The position numbers and the translations under genes were made by a program. Positions 7,504 to 15,491 of a stretch of DNA of 64,000 nt are shown piece after piece. Within the stretch, counting starts at the first letter, position 1. Every line of letters starts with the position of its first letter. Source of the DNA: Actinoallomurus sp048498315 (GTDB taxonomy: Bacteria > Actinomycetota > Actinomycetes > Streptosporangiales > Streptosporangiaceae); the NCBI GenBank assembly GCA_048498315.1, contig JBEHYF010000004.1, positions 1-64,000 of the forward strand, in the 5' to 3' direction. The notes under the pieces are model-generated. The model did no database searches. It was not told the origin of the DNA and saw only the letters and a list, made by a program, of their open reading frames with translations.

Positions 7504-8504
7504 AGATCGCCGTAATCGGGTCGGGTTCGTGGGGCACCGTCTTCGCCAAGATCGCCTGCGACGCCGGCGGTGACGTCGTGCTGTGGGGCCGCCGCCCGGA
7601 GCTGGCCGAAGCGATCAACGAACGCCGGGTCAATCCCGACTACCTGCCCGATGTGACGCTGCCGGAGCGCCTGCGCGCCACCGCGGACATCGCCGACGCG
7701 CTGGACGGCGCGTCGTACGTCATGCTGGCCGTGCCCGCGCAGACGCTGCGCGCCGGCCTGGCGGCCTGGCGCCCGCTGCTCCCCGGCGACGCAGTGCTGG
7801 TCAGCCTCATGAAGGGCATCGAGCAGGGCACCTGCAAGCGGATGAGCGAGGTGATCCGCGAGGTCGCCGGCGTGCCGGACGACCGGGTGGCCGTGATCAC
7901 CGGGCCGAACCTCGCCCGCGAGATCGCCGCGGAGCAGCCGTCGGCCGCCGTGGTGGCCTGCACCGACGAGCCCGCTGCGCAGAAGCTCCAGCTCGCCTGC
8001 ATGACCCCCTACTTCCGCGTGTACACCAACCCCGACGTGGTCGGATGCGAACTCGGCGGCGCGGTCAAGAACGTCATCGCGCTGGCGGTCGGGATCGCCG
8101 CCGGCATGGGCATGGGCGACAACGCGCGGGCGCTGCTGATGACCCGCGGGCTCGCCGAGATCACCCGGCTCGGCGCGGCGCTCGGCGCCGACCAGCACAC
8201 CTTCGCGGGGCTGGCCGGCATGGGCGACCTCGTGGCCACGTGCAGCTCGCCGCTGTCGCGCAACCGCACGTTCGGGGAGAACCTCGGCCGCGGGGTGAGC
8301 CTGGAGGAGGTCGTGCGGGCCACCCGGCAGACCGCCGAGGGCGTGAAGTCCTGCGACGCGATCCTCGAGCTGGCGCGGCGGCACCGCGTGGAGATGCCGA
8401 TCACCGAGGGAATCGTCGCCGTCATGCACGGCGGGCTCAGCCCGGCCGACGCGGCGCGGCTGCTGATGGCGCGCACCCCGAAGCCGGAAAGGTACGGGAT
8501 CTGA
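7500..8504 (+). CDS. gpsA: Glycerol-3-phosphate dehydrogenase [NAD(P)+]
   Basis: A 334-residue GpsA reducing dihydroxyacetone phosphate to sn-glycerol-3-phosphate, feeding PlsC-type acylation. The start is inferred as TTG 7500, because the Rossmann strand 'LKIAVIGSGSWGT' must be the N-terminus; it overlaps the plsC stop as TTGA. Visible motifs are GSGSWGT (NAD binding), 'GPNLAREIA', and 'AVKNVIALAVG' with the catalytic Lys. The C-terminal domain includes 'AGMGDLVATCSSPLSRNRTFG'. Length is normal. Confidence 0.96.
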   Translation: MKIAVIGSGSWGTVFAKIACDAGGDVVLWGRRPELAEAINERRVNPDYLPDVTLPERLRATADIADALDGASYVMLAVPAQTLRAGLAAWRPLLPGDAVLVSLMKGIEQGTCKRMSEVIREVAGVPDDRVAVITGPNLAREIAAEQPSAAVVACTDEPAAQKLQLACMTPYFRVYTNPDVVGCELGGAVKNVIALAVGIAAGMGMGDNARALLMTRGLAEITRLGAALGADQHTFAGLAGMGDLVATCSSPLSRNRTFGENLGRGVSLEEVVRATRQTAEGVKSCDAILELARRHRVEMPITEGIVAVMHGGLSPADAARLLMARTPKPERYGI

Positions 8505-8632
8505 GCCGCGATTGACGCCAGTGGGGATCAGGGGTCTCCGATCCCGCTGTGCCGGGGATAAACGATTTGGCGGCAAATGCCGTGTAAGGTCGGGTGCCGC
8601 GACTGTCGGCGCAGGTGGGAGAAGGTGGGTCG

Positions 8633-9730
8633 ATGGGCAGGATCCGGGTCGCCGTCGTCTTCGGCGGGCGCAGTTCGGAGCATGCGATCTCGTGTCTCAC
8701 CGCCGGCAGCGTGATGGCCGCGATCGACCCGGGGCGCTACGAGGTCATCCCGATCGGCATCGCCCGCGACGGCCGGTGGGTGCTCGCCTCCGGTCAGCGG
8801 CTGGCGATCGAGGGAGGCGCGCTGCCCGAGGTCGCCGGGGACGGTCTGCCGCTCGCCCTGCCGTTCGACTCGCGGGCCCGCGGCCTGGTCGTCGTCGAAC
8901 CCGGCCAGGTGCCCCGCACGCTCGGCGACGTCGATGTCGTGCTGCCGCTGCTGCACGGCCCGTACGGCGAGGACGGCACGATCCAGGGCCTGCTGGAGCT
9001 GGCCGGCGTGCGCTACGTCGGCGCGGGCGTGTTCGCCAGCGCCGCCAGCATGGACAAGGCCTACATGAAGATGGTCTGGCAGGCCGCCGGCCTGCCCGTC
9101 GGCCCGTACGTCGTCGTCAAGGACCGCCAGTGGCGCCGCGAGCGCAAGCAGGTCGTCGACGAGATCAAGGAGCTCGGGTGGCCGGTGTTCGTCAAGCCGG
9201 CCCGGGCCGGCTCCAGCATGGGCATCTCGCGGGTCGACGCCGAGGACGCGCTGGAGGCCGCGGTCGAGGCCGCCCGCGAGCACGACCCCAAGGTCATCGT
9301 CGAGGCGGCGATCGTGGGGCGTGAGATCGAGTGCGGTGTGCTCGAAGGACTCGACGACGACCCGCCCGAGGCCAGCCTGCCGGCCGAGGTCCGGGTGGGT
9401 GCCGGGCACGACTACTACGACTTCGAGGCCAAGTACCTCGACGACGGCCTGGCGCTCGACATCCCGCCCGCACTGCCGCCCGCGGTGATCGAGGAGGTGC
9501 GCCGCCTGTCGGTCCAGGCGTTCGAGACGCTGAGCTGCGAGGGCCTGGCCCGTGTCGACTTCTTCTACACCCCGGACGGCCGGCTGATCCTGAACGAGAT
9601 CAACACGATGCCGGGATGCACGCCCGCGTCGGCGTTCCCGAAGATGTGGGCGGCCACCGGCCTGGACTACCCGGCCCTGGTCGACCGCTGGATCCAGACC
9701 GCCCTGCGCCGCCCCACCGGCCTGCGCTGA
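8633..9730 (+). CDS. ddl: D-alanine--D-alanine ligase
   Basis: A 365-residue ATP-grasp ligase joining two D-Ala for peptidoglycan. ATG 8633 follows GGAGAAGGTGG; an upstream GTG at 8594 has no such site. N-terminal 'VAVVFGGRSSEHAISCLTA', central 'HGPYGEDGTIQGLLELAG', ATP-binding 'VFVKPARAGSSMGISRV' and metal-binding C-terminal 'LILNEINTMPGCTPASAFPK' are all conserved. A gpsA-ddl order followed by DUF3515, Lrp and thiL is common in actinobacteria; here that run is interrupted right after ddl by ~13.9 kb of accessory genes. Confidence 0.97.
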   Translation: MGRIRVAVVFGGRSSEHAISCLTAGSVMAAIDPGRYEVIPIGIARDGRWVLASGQRLAIEGGALPEVAGDGLPLALPFDSRARGLVVVEPGQVPRTLGDVDVVLPLLHGPYGEDGTIQGLLELAGVRYVGAGVFASAASMDKAYMKMVWQAAGLPVGPYVVVKDRQWRRERKQVVDEIKELGWPVFVKPARAGSSMGISRVDAEDALEAAVEAAREHDPKVIVEAAIVGREIECGVLEGLDDDPPEASLPAEVRVGAGHDYYDFEAKYLDDGLALDIPPALPPAVIEEVRRLSVQAFETLSCEGLARVDFFYTPDGRLILNEINTMPGCTPASAFPKMWAATGLDYPALVDRWIQTALRRPTGLR

Positions 9731-9731
9731 C

Positions 9732-9772
9732 GCCCGGCGGCGCCGCGACGCGCGTCCCCGCCGGTGCCGGGC
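9732..9772 (+). terminator. Candidate terminator after ddl
   Basis: GCCCGGCG (9732-9739) pairs with TGCCGGGC (9765-9772) with one G-U pair, followed by TTCTCGTCTCC. It starts directly after the ddl stop. Confidence 0.45.
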
Positions 9773-9854
9773 TTCTCGTCTCCCGTCCCGCGGCGTCTCC
9801 CGTGCGCGGCATGCGCACCGGAATGGACGATGAGGGCGAGACACCGGCGGCCGG

Positions 9855-9990
9855 CTACTCGTCGTCGATGGCCGCCAGATGGGCGGTGACGCCATCGGCG
9901 AACCGTCCGAGGAGCCGGCCCAAGGTCTGCCGGTCCCCAGCGGACCAGTCGGCGAGGGCGCCGGTGCCGCCGGGGACGGCGACGAGCTGT
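9855..9990 (-). pseudogene. C-terminal relic of a MarR-family regulator
   Basis: Reading from 9990 down to TAG 9857-9855 gives ...GALADWSAGDRQTLGRLLGR then FADGVTAHLAAIDDE. 'WS.EDR.TLGRLL.RFAD.L.AHL' is the usual dimerisation helix that ends MarR-family regulators. No start codon with the DNA-binding wHTH lies upstream; instead the sequence runs directly into the C-terminal end of an FAD monooxygenase on the opposite strand. This is inferred to be what remains after a deletion. Confidence 0.5.
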
Positions 9991-9994
9991 ACGG

Positions 9995-10260
9995 CTGCCG
10001 AGCCTCGCACTGGTCGGCGCCTACATGCTCGCCGGTGAACTGGCCAAGCGGCCCGGCCACACCGCGGCCTTCACCGCATACGAGCAGAACACGCGCGCGC
10101 TCGTCGGACTCAACCAGGGGCCCGTCACCGAGGGTGACGCCGCGTTCTTCCCCCGCACCCCTGAGGCCCTGGCTCGGCGCAATGACGCCCTGCACCGGCT
10201 CGCCTCCCTGCCCGAGGAGCCAGAACGTCCCGAGCACTCGGCGCTCAGTCCGACTTCGCC
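9995..10260 (+). pseudogene. C-terminal relic of an FAD-dependent monooxygenase
   Basis: One frame reads SLALVGAYMLAGELAKRPGH, then TAAFTAYEQNTRALVGLNQG and a further ~40 residues to about 10260. 'TSLALVGAYVLAGELA....AAF.AYE...R..V..NQ' is the typical C-terminal end of the PHBH/TetX-like FAD monooxygenases. The GD motif and Rossmann N-terminus are absent, and there is no stop at the expected end. It abuts the MarR relic tail-out, the position expected if a divergent MarR/monooxygenase pair lost its middle. Confidence 0.5.
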
Positions 10261-10296
10261 GTGTGACCCGCGGAAGACGACCGTGGGAGCCGGCCG

Positions 10297-11253
10297 TCAG
10301 GCGGCGAGGGCGGCGTCGAGCCGCTGGGCCATCTCGCGCATGTGGCGCAGCGCGGCCAGCTCCATCTGCCGGATCCGCTCGGCCGAGACGCCCAGGCGCA
10401 CGGCGATCTCCCGGCGGCTGTGCTCGGTGCCGTCCTCCAGCCCGAACCGGGCGCGCAGGACCACCGCCTCGCGCGGCTCCAGGCGTTCGAGCATGTCGTC
10501 GATGATCTCCAGCCGGGCGCTCGCCATGGCCTCGTCCTCCGGCGACGGGGCGTTCTCGTCGGCCAGCAGGTCACCGAGGGAGGTCTCCTCGTCCTCGCCG
10601 ACCACGGCATCGAGGCTCGCCGGCGTACGGTCCCAGCGGTCCAGCTCGCTGATGCGCTCCACCGGCAGGTCGAGCTCGGCGGCCAGGTCTTCGTCGGTCG
10701 GCTCCACGCCGGTCGCCAGGACCAGCTCGCGGCGGGCCTTGCGCAGGCGGTTCACGTCGGTGTGCACGGCGCCGGGCAGGCGCACGGAACGGGAGGAGTT
10801 GGCCAGGGCCCGGCCGATCGCCTGCCGGATCCACCACGTGGCATAGGTGGAGAACTTGAATCCGCGGCGCGGATCGAAACCCTCGACGGCCCTGATCAGG
10901 CCGATCGTGCCCTCCTGGATCAGGTCGAGCAGGCTCAGCCCGTCGGTCGGGTAGCGGCGTGCGACGGAGACGACCAGGCGCAGGTTGGCGAGGATGAAGC
11001 GGTCCTTGGCGGCGTCGCCGCGGGCGGCGATCTCCTCCAGCTCCTCGCGGGTGGCGTTCACGGGCAGCGTGCCCTCGTCGAGGTGGTTGTGCGCAAGCAG
11101 GCCGGCCTCCATGGCCAGGGCCAGATCGATCTCCTCCTGGGCGGTCAGCAGGGGCGTGGCGGCGATCTCGTCCAGGTACGCGCCGAGCAGGTCGCCGTCC
11201 GCAACCCGGCCGGGCCGCCGGACGCGCCTGCCATCATTCGTGGTCGCCCCCAT
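10297..11253 (-). CDS. Group-2 (principal-like) RNA polymerase sigma factor
   Basis: A 318-residue sigma-70 protein with regions 1.2, 2, 3 and 4 but no region 1.1. 'DLLGAYLDEIAATPLLTAQE' is region 1.2. Region 2 includes 'DLIQEGTIGLIRAVEGFDP' and 'FKFSTYATWWIRQAIGRAL', the -10-binding signature of primary-type factors. Region 4 has the HTH 'SRREIAVRLGVSAERIRQME'. It therefore probably recognises primary-like promoters, similar to Mycobacterium SigB or Streptomyces Hrd paralogues, often stress or stationary-phase expressed. ATG 11253 has GAGG upstream; a GTG two codons earlier is possible. It is downstream of yceI, separated by a terminator-like hairpin. No anti-sigma factor is adjacent. Confidence 0.92.
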   Translation of the reverse strand: MGATTNDGRRVRRPGRVADGDLLGAYLDEIAATPLLTAQEEIDLALAMEAGLLAHNHLDEGTLPVNATREELEEIAARGDAAKDRFILANLRLVVSVARRYPTDGLSLLDLIQEGTIGLIRAVEGFDPRRGFKFSTYATWWIRQAIGRALANSSRSVRLPGAVHTDVNRLRKARRELVLATGVEPTDEDLAAELDLPVERISELDRWDRTPASLDAVVGEDEETSLGDLLADENAPSPEDEAMASARLEIIDDMLERLEPREAVVLRARFGLEDGTEHSRREIAVRLGVSAERIRQMELAALRHMREMAQRLDAALAA

Positions 11254-11351
11254 GGCCACCTCGCTCTCACGTCGAACCCCGTAGGGATGAACGCCGATCC
11301 GCCCTCTGCTGTTCCGCGATACCCGATTGTGGACGGCCTCAACATCCGGCC

Positions 11352-11385
11352 GAGAGCACCCGGCCGATGGCGCTCGGGTGCTCTC
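11352..11385 (-). terminator. Stem-loop between yceI and the sigma-factor gene
   Basis: GAGAGCACCCG (11352-11362) and CGGGTGCTCTC (11375-11385) form a perfect 11-bp stem with a 12-base loop, 35 bases after the yceI stop. No T tract is present. It likely ends yceI transcription before the sigma-factor gene. Confidence 0.65.
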
Positions 11386-11419
11386 TGGGACGTCTGGATC
11401 GTGAGAGATCTGCGAGGTC

Positions 11420-11968
11420 TCAGGCGTGGACGGCCTGCACCTCGAGCTGGATGTCGACCTTGTCGCCGAGCAGCGCCTTGTCGCCGCCGAACGGGACGTT
11501 GAAGTCGATGCCGTAGTCCTTGCGCGAGATCGAGCCGGTGGCGCTGAAGCCGGCGCGCGTGCCGCCCCACGGGTCCTCGCCGACGCCGTTGAACTCGACC
11601 CCGAGCGTGATCGGGCGGGTGACGCCGCGGATGGTCAGCTCGCCGTCGAGGTGGTTGCCGTCGTCATCGACGCGGACGCCCTTGGTGGTGAAGGTCATGG
11701 TCGCGTGCTCGTCGGCGCCCAGGATGTCGTTCGAGCGGATGTGCGCGTCGCGGTCGGCGTTGCGGGTGTCGATGGAGGCGACCTTGATCTCCGCGGTGGC
11801 CGTGGAGGCGGTCACGTCCTCGGCGATCTCGATGGTGCCGGTGAAATCGGTGAAGGTGCCGCGAACCTTGGTCATGAGGTGACGGATGGTGAAGGCGACC
11901 TCCGAGTGCGCCGGGTCGACCTTCCAGGTGCCGGCGCTCAGGCCGAGCTCGGTGGCGGTTGCGGCCAT
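11420..11968 (-). CDS. YceI-family lipid-binding-like protein
   Basis: A 182-residue YceI-family protein, a lipocalin-like beta barrel that binds isoprenoid or other lipids in known structures. It starts MAATATELGLSAGTWKVDPA after a strong CAGGAGG site. 'HSEVAFTIRHLMTKVRGTF' and the closing 'YGIDFNVPFGGDKALLGDKV' are the family's hallmarks. There is no signal peptide, so it is cytoplasmic, as in most actinobacterial copies. Two near-identical 12-bp palindromes just upstream suggest control by a dimeric regulator, often MarR-type for this family; no intact MarR gene is adjacent. Confidence 0.92.
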   Translation of the reverse strand: MAATATELGLSAGTWKVDPAHSEVAFTIRHLMTKVRGTFTDFTGTIEIAEDVTASTATAEIKVASIDTRNADRDAHIRSNDILGADEHATMTFTTKGVRVDDDGNHLDGELTIRGVTRPITLGVEFNGVGEDPWGGTRAGFSATGSISRKDYGIDFNVPFGGDKALLGDKVDIQLEVQAVHA

Positions 11969-11983
11969 GGAAACCTCCTGTGC

Positions 11984-12034
11984 TTGAATATTCAACAAGG
12001 TGCGCTTGCGCCGCAAGCTTAGTTGAAACTTCAA
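11984..12034 (-). promoter_or_regulatory. Triple-palindrome operator region of yceI
   Basis: TTGAATATTCAA (11984-11995) is a perfect 12-bp palindrome. TTGAAACTTCAA (12023-12034) has the same TTGAA/TTCAA arms with a different centre. Between them GCTTGCG-c-CGCAAGC (12004-12018) is a perfect 7-bp inverted repeat. The centres of the two TTGAA sites are 39 bp apart. This AT-rich cluster stands out in the high-GC window and lies just before the yceI ribosome-binding site. Confidence 0.7.
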
Positions 12035-12090
12035 CGACATGCAACCGGTTCGAACCCAGGGCCCCGGAGCGGCCCCGCAGAAAGCGGTGT

Positions 12091-13149
12091 TCAGCCCGCG
12101 TCGCGCAGCCGCCGGGCCGCGTCCTCGGGGTAGATGTCGTTGACGAACGCGCCCATCGCCGCCTCCGAGCCGGCGAGGTACTTCAGCTTCCCGGCGGCGC
12201 GCCGGCTGCTGAAAAGCTGCAGGTGCAGGTAGGCCAGGTCGCGGTCGCGGGAGACCGGTGCCTGGTGCCAGGCCGACACGTACGGCATCGGCACGCCGAA
12301 CAGCCGGTCCAGGCGGGCGAGCACGTCGACGTACAGCGGGCCGAAGGCGTCCCGCTCGGCCGCGGTCAGCGCGGCCAGGTCCGGCATCTTGCGGTGCGGG
12401 AACACGTGCACCTCGAACGGCCAGCGCGCCGCCTCCGGCACGAACGCCGTCCACAGTTCGTTCGCGTCGACCACCCGGACGCCGGCGTCGCGCTCGGCGG
12501 CGAGCATCTCGGAGAACAGGTCGCCGCCCGTGCGCTCGCGGTGCCGCCGGGCCATCTCCAGCATGCGCTCGGTGCGCGGGGTGACGAACGGGTAGCCGTA
12601 GATCTGCCCATGCGGGTGGGACAGGGTCACGCCGATCTCCCTGCCGCGGTTCTCGAAGCAGAACACCTGCTCGACGCCGGGCAGCGCGGACAGCTCCGCC
12701 GTGCGGTCCGCCCACGCCTCGACGACGGTGCGCACCTGGGGCAGTGGCAGGGTGGCGAACGAGGCGTCATGGTCGGAGGAGAAGCAGACCACCTCGCAGC
12801 GGCCCACGCCGGCCGGGCCGAGGCCCGGCGCCTCCGGTGGCCGGCCGGCATAGGAGGGGAAGCGGTTCTCGAAGACCGCCACCTCGTAGTCCGGCGCGGG
12901 GATCTCGGTCGGCCGGCCCGGCGCGGACGGGCACAGTGGGCACTGGTCGCTCGGCGGCAGGTACGTGCGATCCTGGCGGTGTGCGGCGATCGTCACCCAC
13001 TCGCCGAGCAGGCGGTCGCGGCGCAGCTCGGACGAGCGGGGCGGCGGGGGCAGGTCTCGGGTGTCGGGGGCGGAGCGGTCGACGTCGTCGCGGCGGTCGA
13101 AGTAGATCAGCTCGCGCCCGTCGGCGAGCCGGGTGACGGTGCGCTTCAC
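12091..13149 (-). CDS. galT: Galactose-1-phosphate uridylyltransferase
   Basis: A 352-residue GalT of the Leloir pathway, exchanging galactose-1-phosphate with UDP-glucose. The catalytic motif HPHGQIYGYPF (active His nucleophile) is present, along with the N-terminal 'CPLCPSAPG' zinc-type cysteines and 'WPFEVHVFPHRKMPDL'. GTG 13149 overlaps the stop of the deoR-type gene as GTGA, so the two are translationally coupled. No galK or galE is in the window. Confidence 0.95.
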   Translation of the reverse strand: MKRTVTRLADGRELIYFDRRDDVDRSAPDTRDLPPPPRSSELRRDRLLGEWVTIAAHRQDRTYLPPSDQCPLCPSAPGRPTEIPAPDYEVAVFENRFPSYAGRPPEAPGLGPAGVGRCEVVCFSSDHDASFATLPLPQVRTVVEAWADRTAELSALPGVEQVFCFENRGREIGVTLSHPHGQIYGYPFVTPRTERMLEMARRHRERTGGDLFSEMLAAERDAGVRVVDANELWTAFVPEAARWPFEVHVFPHRKMPDLAALTAAERDAFGPLYVDVLARLDRLFGVPMPYVSAWHQAPVSRDRDLAYLHLQLFSSRRAAGKLKYLAGSEAAMGAFVNDIYPEDAARRLRDAG

Positions 13150-14099
13150 GCTCCGGCCCCCGCACCGTCCGCCGTACCGGCCGCGGCCGGGCGCCGGTCG
13201 CCGCCCGCGCCGCCGTCGGCGCCGCGTCTTCCGCCGGTGCCGCGCCCGCCGGGATCACCGGGATCGTCGCCGCGACGGACCGCGCCCTGCCCGGCACCGT
13301 CCGCCGCCCCGGCGCCGCCCGCGGGGCCGGCGTCGACGATGATCAGCTCGCCGACCTCCTCGGCCAGCGCCGTGCGGGCGTCGTCGCCGATCCCGGAGTC
13401 GGTGACGAGCACGTCGGCGTCGGCGAGCCGGGCGATGGTGCTCAGCCCGACGGTGCCCCACTTGGTGTGGTCGGCCAGCACGACCAGGCGGCGGGCCGCG
13501 CCGACCATCGCCCGGTCGGTCTCGGCCTCCATGAGGTTCGGCGTGGTGAACCCGGCGCGGGTGCTCATGCCGTGTACGCCGAGCAGCAGCAGGTCGACGT
13601 TGAGGCTGCGGACGGCGGCGACCGCCACCGGGCCGACCAGCGCGTCGGAGGGCGTGCGGACCCCGCGGGTCAGAACGACGTTCTGTTCGCGCCGGCCGGC
13701 GCGGTAGAACACGTCGGCGATCCGTACCGAGTTGGTGACCACGGTCAGCTCGGGCACGTCGGTGAGGTGGTGCGCCAGCGTCCACGTGGTTGTGCCGGCG
13801 GATATCGCGATCGCGGTGCCGGGCCGGACGAGCCCGGCGGCGCGGCGGGCGATGGCCCCCTTCTCGGCGCGCTGCCGATCCGACTTGGCGGTGAAGCCGG
13901 GTTCCTCGGTCGACGCGGTGCCGAGCGCGGTGGCGCCGCCGTGCACCTTGGTGACGAGCCCGCGTTCGGCCAGCACCTCCAGGTCACGGCGGATCGTCAT
14001 GTCCGAGACGCCGAACTCGCGTACGAGGTCGGCGACGCGCACCCCGCCGCGCTGCTGGACGACCTCCAGGATCGCCTGCTGCCGCTGCTGGGCGAGCAT
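13146..14099 (-). CDS. DeoR/GlpR-family sugar regulator
   Basis: A 317-residue DeoR-type repressor. MLAQQRQQAILEVVQQRGGV starts the HTH, with recognition helix 'VRDLVREFGVSDMTIRRDLE'-like sequence near 20-45. The sugar-phosphate-binding isomerase-like domain includes 'AISAGTTTWTLAHHL' and 'LLLGVHGMS'. The last ~59 residues (259-317) are Gly/Ala/Arg low complexity and precede the galT overlap. ATG 14099 has a GAGAGGGGGG site; the frame extends upstream into the operator region, which is ignored. It probably controls the divergent sugar operon starting at 14319 and itself with galT. Confidence 0.92.
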   Translation of the reverse strand: MLAQQRQQAILEVVQQRGGVRVADLVREFGVSDMTIRRDLEVLAERGLVTKVHGGATALGTASTEEPGFTAKSDRQRAEKGAIARRAAGLVRPGTAIAISAGTTTWTLAHHLTDVPELTVVTNSVRIADVFYRAGRREQNVVLTRGVRTPSDALVGPVAVAAVRSLNVDLLLLGVHGMSTRAGFTTPNLMEAETDRAMVGAARRLVVLADHTKWGTVGLSTIARLADADVLVTDSGIGDDARTALAEEVGELIIVDAGPAGGAGAADGAGQGAVRRGDDPGDPGGRGTGGRRGADGGAGGDRRPAAAGTADGAGAGA

Positions 14100-14154
14100 C
14101 GTCCCCCCTCTCGGGTTCACGGATTCGGGTGCGGCCGTTGCGGGCACCGCGTGC

Positions 14155-14241
14155 AGCGTCCTCCTCGAAGCAACATATGTCAACACTACTGAACATGTTA
14201 CCCAATCGAGTCTTGTTGGTTTGTGTTGGGAGTGGTACGAA
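14155..14241. promoter_or_regulatory. Divergent promoters and operator between deoR-galT and the sugar operon
   Basis: Rightward: TTGTTG (14213-14218), 17 bases, TACGAA (14236-14241), for the sugar-binding-protein gene. Leftward: TTGACA (14183-14178), 17 bases, GACGCT (14160-14155), for deoR-galT. Two perfect 8-bp palindromes, ACATATGT (14173-14180) and AACATGTT (14192-14199), lie between, centres 19 bp apart; the first overlaps the leftward -35. They are good candidates for binding sites of the adjacent DeoR-type protein. Confidence 0.6.
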
Positions 14242-14318
14242 TGGCGCACATCGCCTGGTAACTCAGCGGAAACATCGGGGCGGCGGGACCAGGCCCGGCA
14301 CCGGAAGAAAGGCAGAGC

Positions 14319-15365
14319 ATGGCCCGGACACGCAGGCCCGGCGGCGCGGTCATCGCGATCGGCGTCGCGGCCGCGCTGAGCCTCACCGCCTGTTCGTCAG
14401 GCAAGGAGAGCTCCTCGGCGAGCGCGAACAAGAAGGTCTCCGGCAAGATCACCCTCGCGTACCTGCAGAAGCAGGGCGACCAGCAGTACTTCATCGACGA
14501 GGCCGCCGGTGCGCAGGCCAAGGCCAAGCGGCTCGGCGACGTCACCGTCAAGGTCGTCAACCTCGGCAACGACACCAACAAGGCGGTGTCGGAGACCCAG
14601 GCGGCGATCGCGCAGAAGGTCAACGGCGTGATCATCGTCCCGCCGGACCCGGCCGTCGGCCCGCAGATCGTGCAGACCGCCGCGGCGGCCCACGTCACGC
14701 TGCTGTCCAGCGACGACCAGATCTGCAAGACCGGCACCGACCCGTCCAAGTGCGCCAAGCAGGACCTGGTCCCGCGCGTCGGCTTCTCCGGCACCCAGAT
14801 GGGCACCCAGGTGGGCCGGCGTGCCGGCGAGGAGTTCAAGAAGGCGGGCTGGAAGCCGGCCGACACCGCGATGATCGAGGCTTGGAAGCAGGACGTGACC
14901 GTCTGCACCGACCGCGTCGTCGCCGCGCAGGCCGCGTTCGAGCAGGCCACCGGCACGAAGGTGCAGGTGCTCAAGGTCGGCACCGACAACACGCCGCCCG
15001 ACGCGCAGTCCAAGACCGCGGCCGTGGTCTCCGGCCACCGCTCGGTCAAGCACTGGGTGGTCGTTGGCTGCAACGACGAGAACGTCTCCGGCGCGGTCAA
15101 CGCGATCCAGAACGCCGGCTACAAGGCCGCCGACATCGACGGCATCGGCCTCGGCGCGTACCTGGCCTGCAAGGACTGGGGCTCGGGCAAGCAGAGCGGC
15201 ATGAGGGCCGCGCTGTTCATCAACGGCTACGACGTCGGCGGCCTGGCCGTGCAGACGATCGTCGACCAGATCCGCAACGGCAAGCCGATGCCGCAGGAGG
15301 CCTTCGCGCCGACCAAGATGGTCGACCCCACGAACTGGCAGCAGGCCGGCGTGAAGTGCACCTGA
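14319..15365 (+). CDS. Sugar ABC transporter substrate-binding lipoprotein (CUT2 type)
   Basis: A 348-residue periplasmic-binding-protein-like lipoprotein. The signal peptide has an Arg-rich start, a hydrophobic core and the lipobox LTAC with Cys25, so it is membrane-anchored outside the cell. The mature part is a type-1 sugar-binding fold ('KITLAYLQKQGDQQYFIDEA', 'VNGVIIVPPDPAVGPQIVQT'), most like the L-arabinose/galactose-binding group. It pairs with the ATPase at 17553 and permease at 19130, although GH27 lies between them. The exact sugar is not determined, but galT and alpha-galactosidase suggest galactose or a galactoside. Confidence 0.9.
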   Translation: MARTRRPGGAVIAIGVAAALSLTACSSGKESSSASANKKVSGKITLAYLQKQGDQQYFIDEAAGAQAKAKRLGDVTVKVVNLGNDTNKAVSETQAAIAQKVNGVIIVPPDPAVGPQIVQTAAAAHVTLLSSDDQICKTGTDPSKCAKQDLVPRVGFSGTQMGTQVGRRAGEEFKKAGWKPADTAMIEAWKQDVTVCTDRVVAAQAAFEQATGTKVQVLKVGTDNTPPDAQSKTAAVVSGHRSVKHWVVVGCNDENVSGAVNAIQNAGYKAADIDGIGLGAYLACKDWGSGKQSGMRAALFINGYDVGGLAVQTIVDQIRNGKPMPQEAFAPTKMVDPTNWQQAGVKCT

Positions 15366-15491
15366 TCCGCTGAACGTGACCGGCGGGACGCCCTCCGCGG
15401 CCCCGCCGGTCCGCGACGGACGGCCCGGCACCGCCATGCCATGCCGTGCCGTCCCCGATGTGCGCACATCCCCCACCCAGAGGAGAACCCC

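Noticed and set aside
11420..12715. 431-codon frame that joins galT shadow text to YceI, suggesting a fusion
   Set aside because: Only the last 182 residues are YceI, preceded by a strong ribosome-binding site at 11968; the upstream part is out-of-frame galT.
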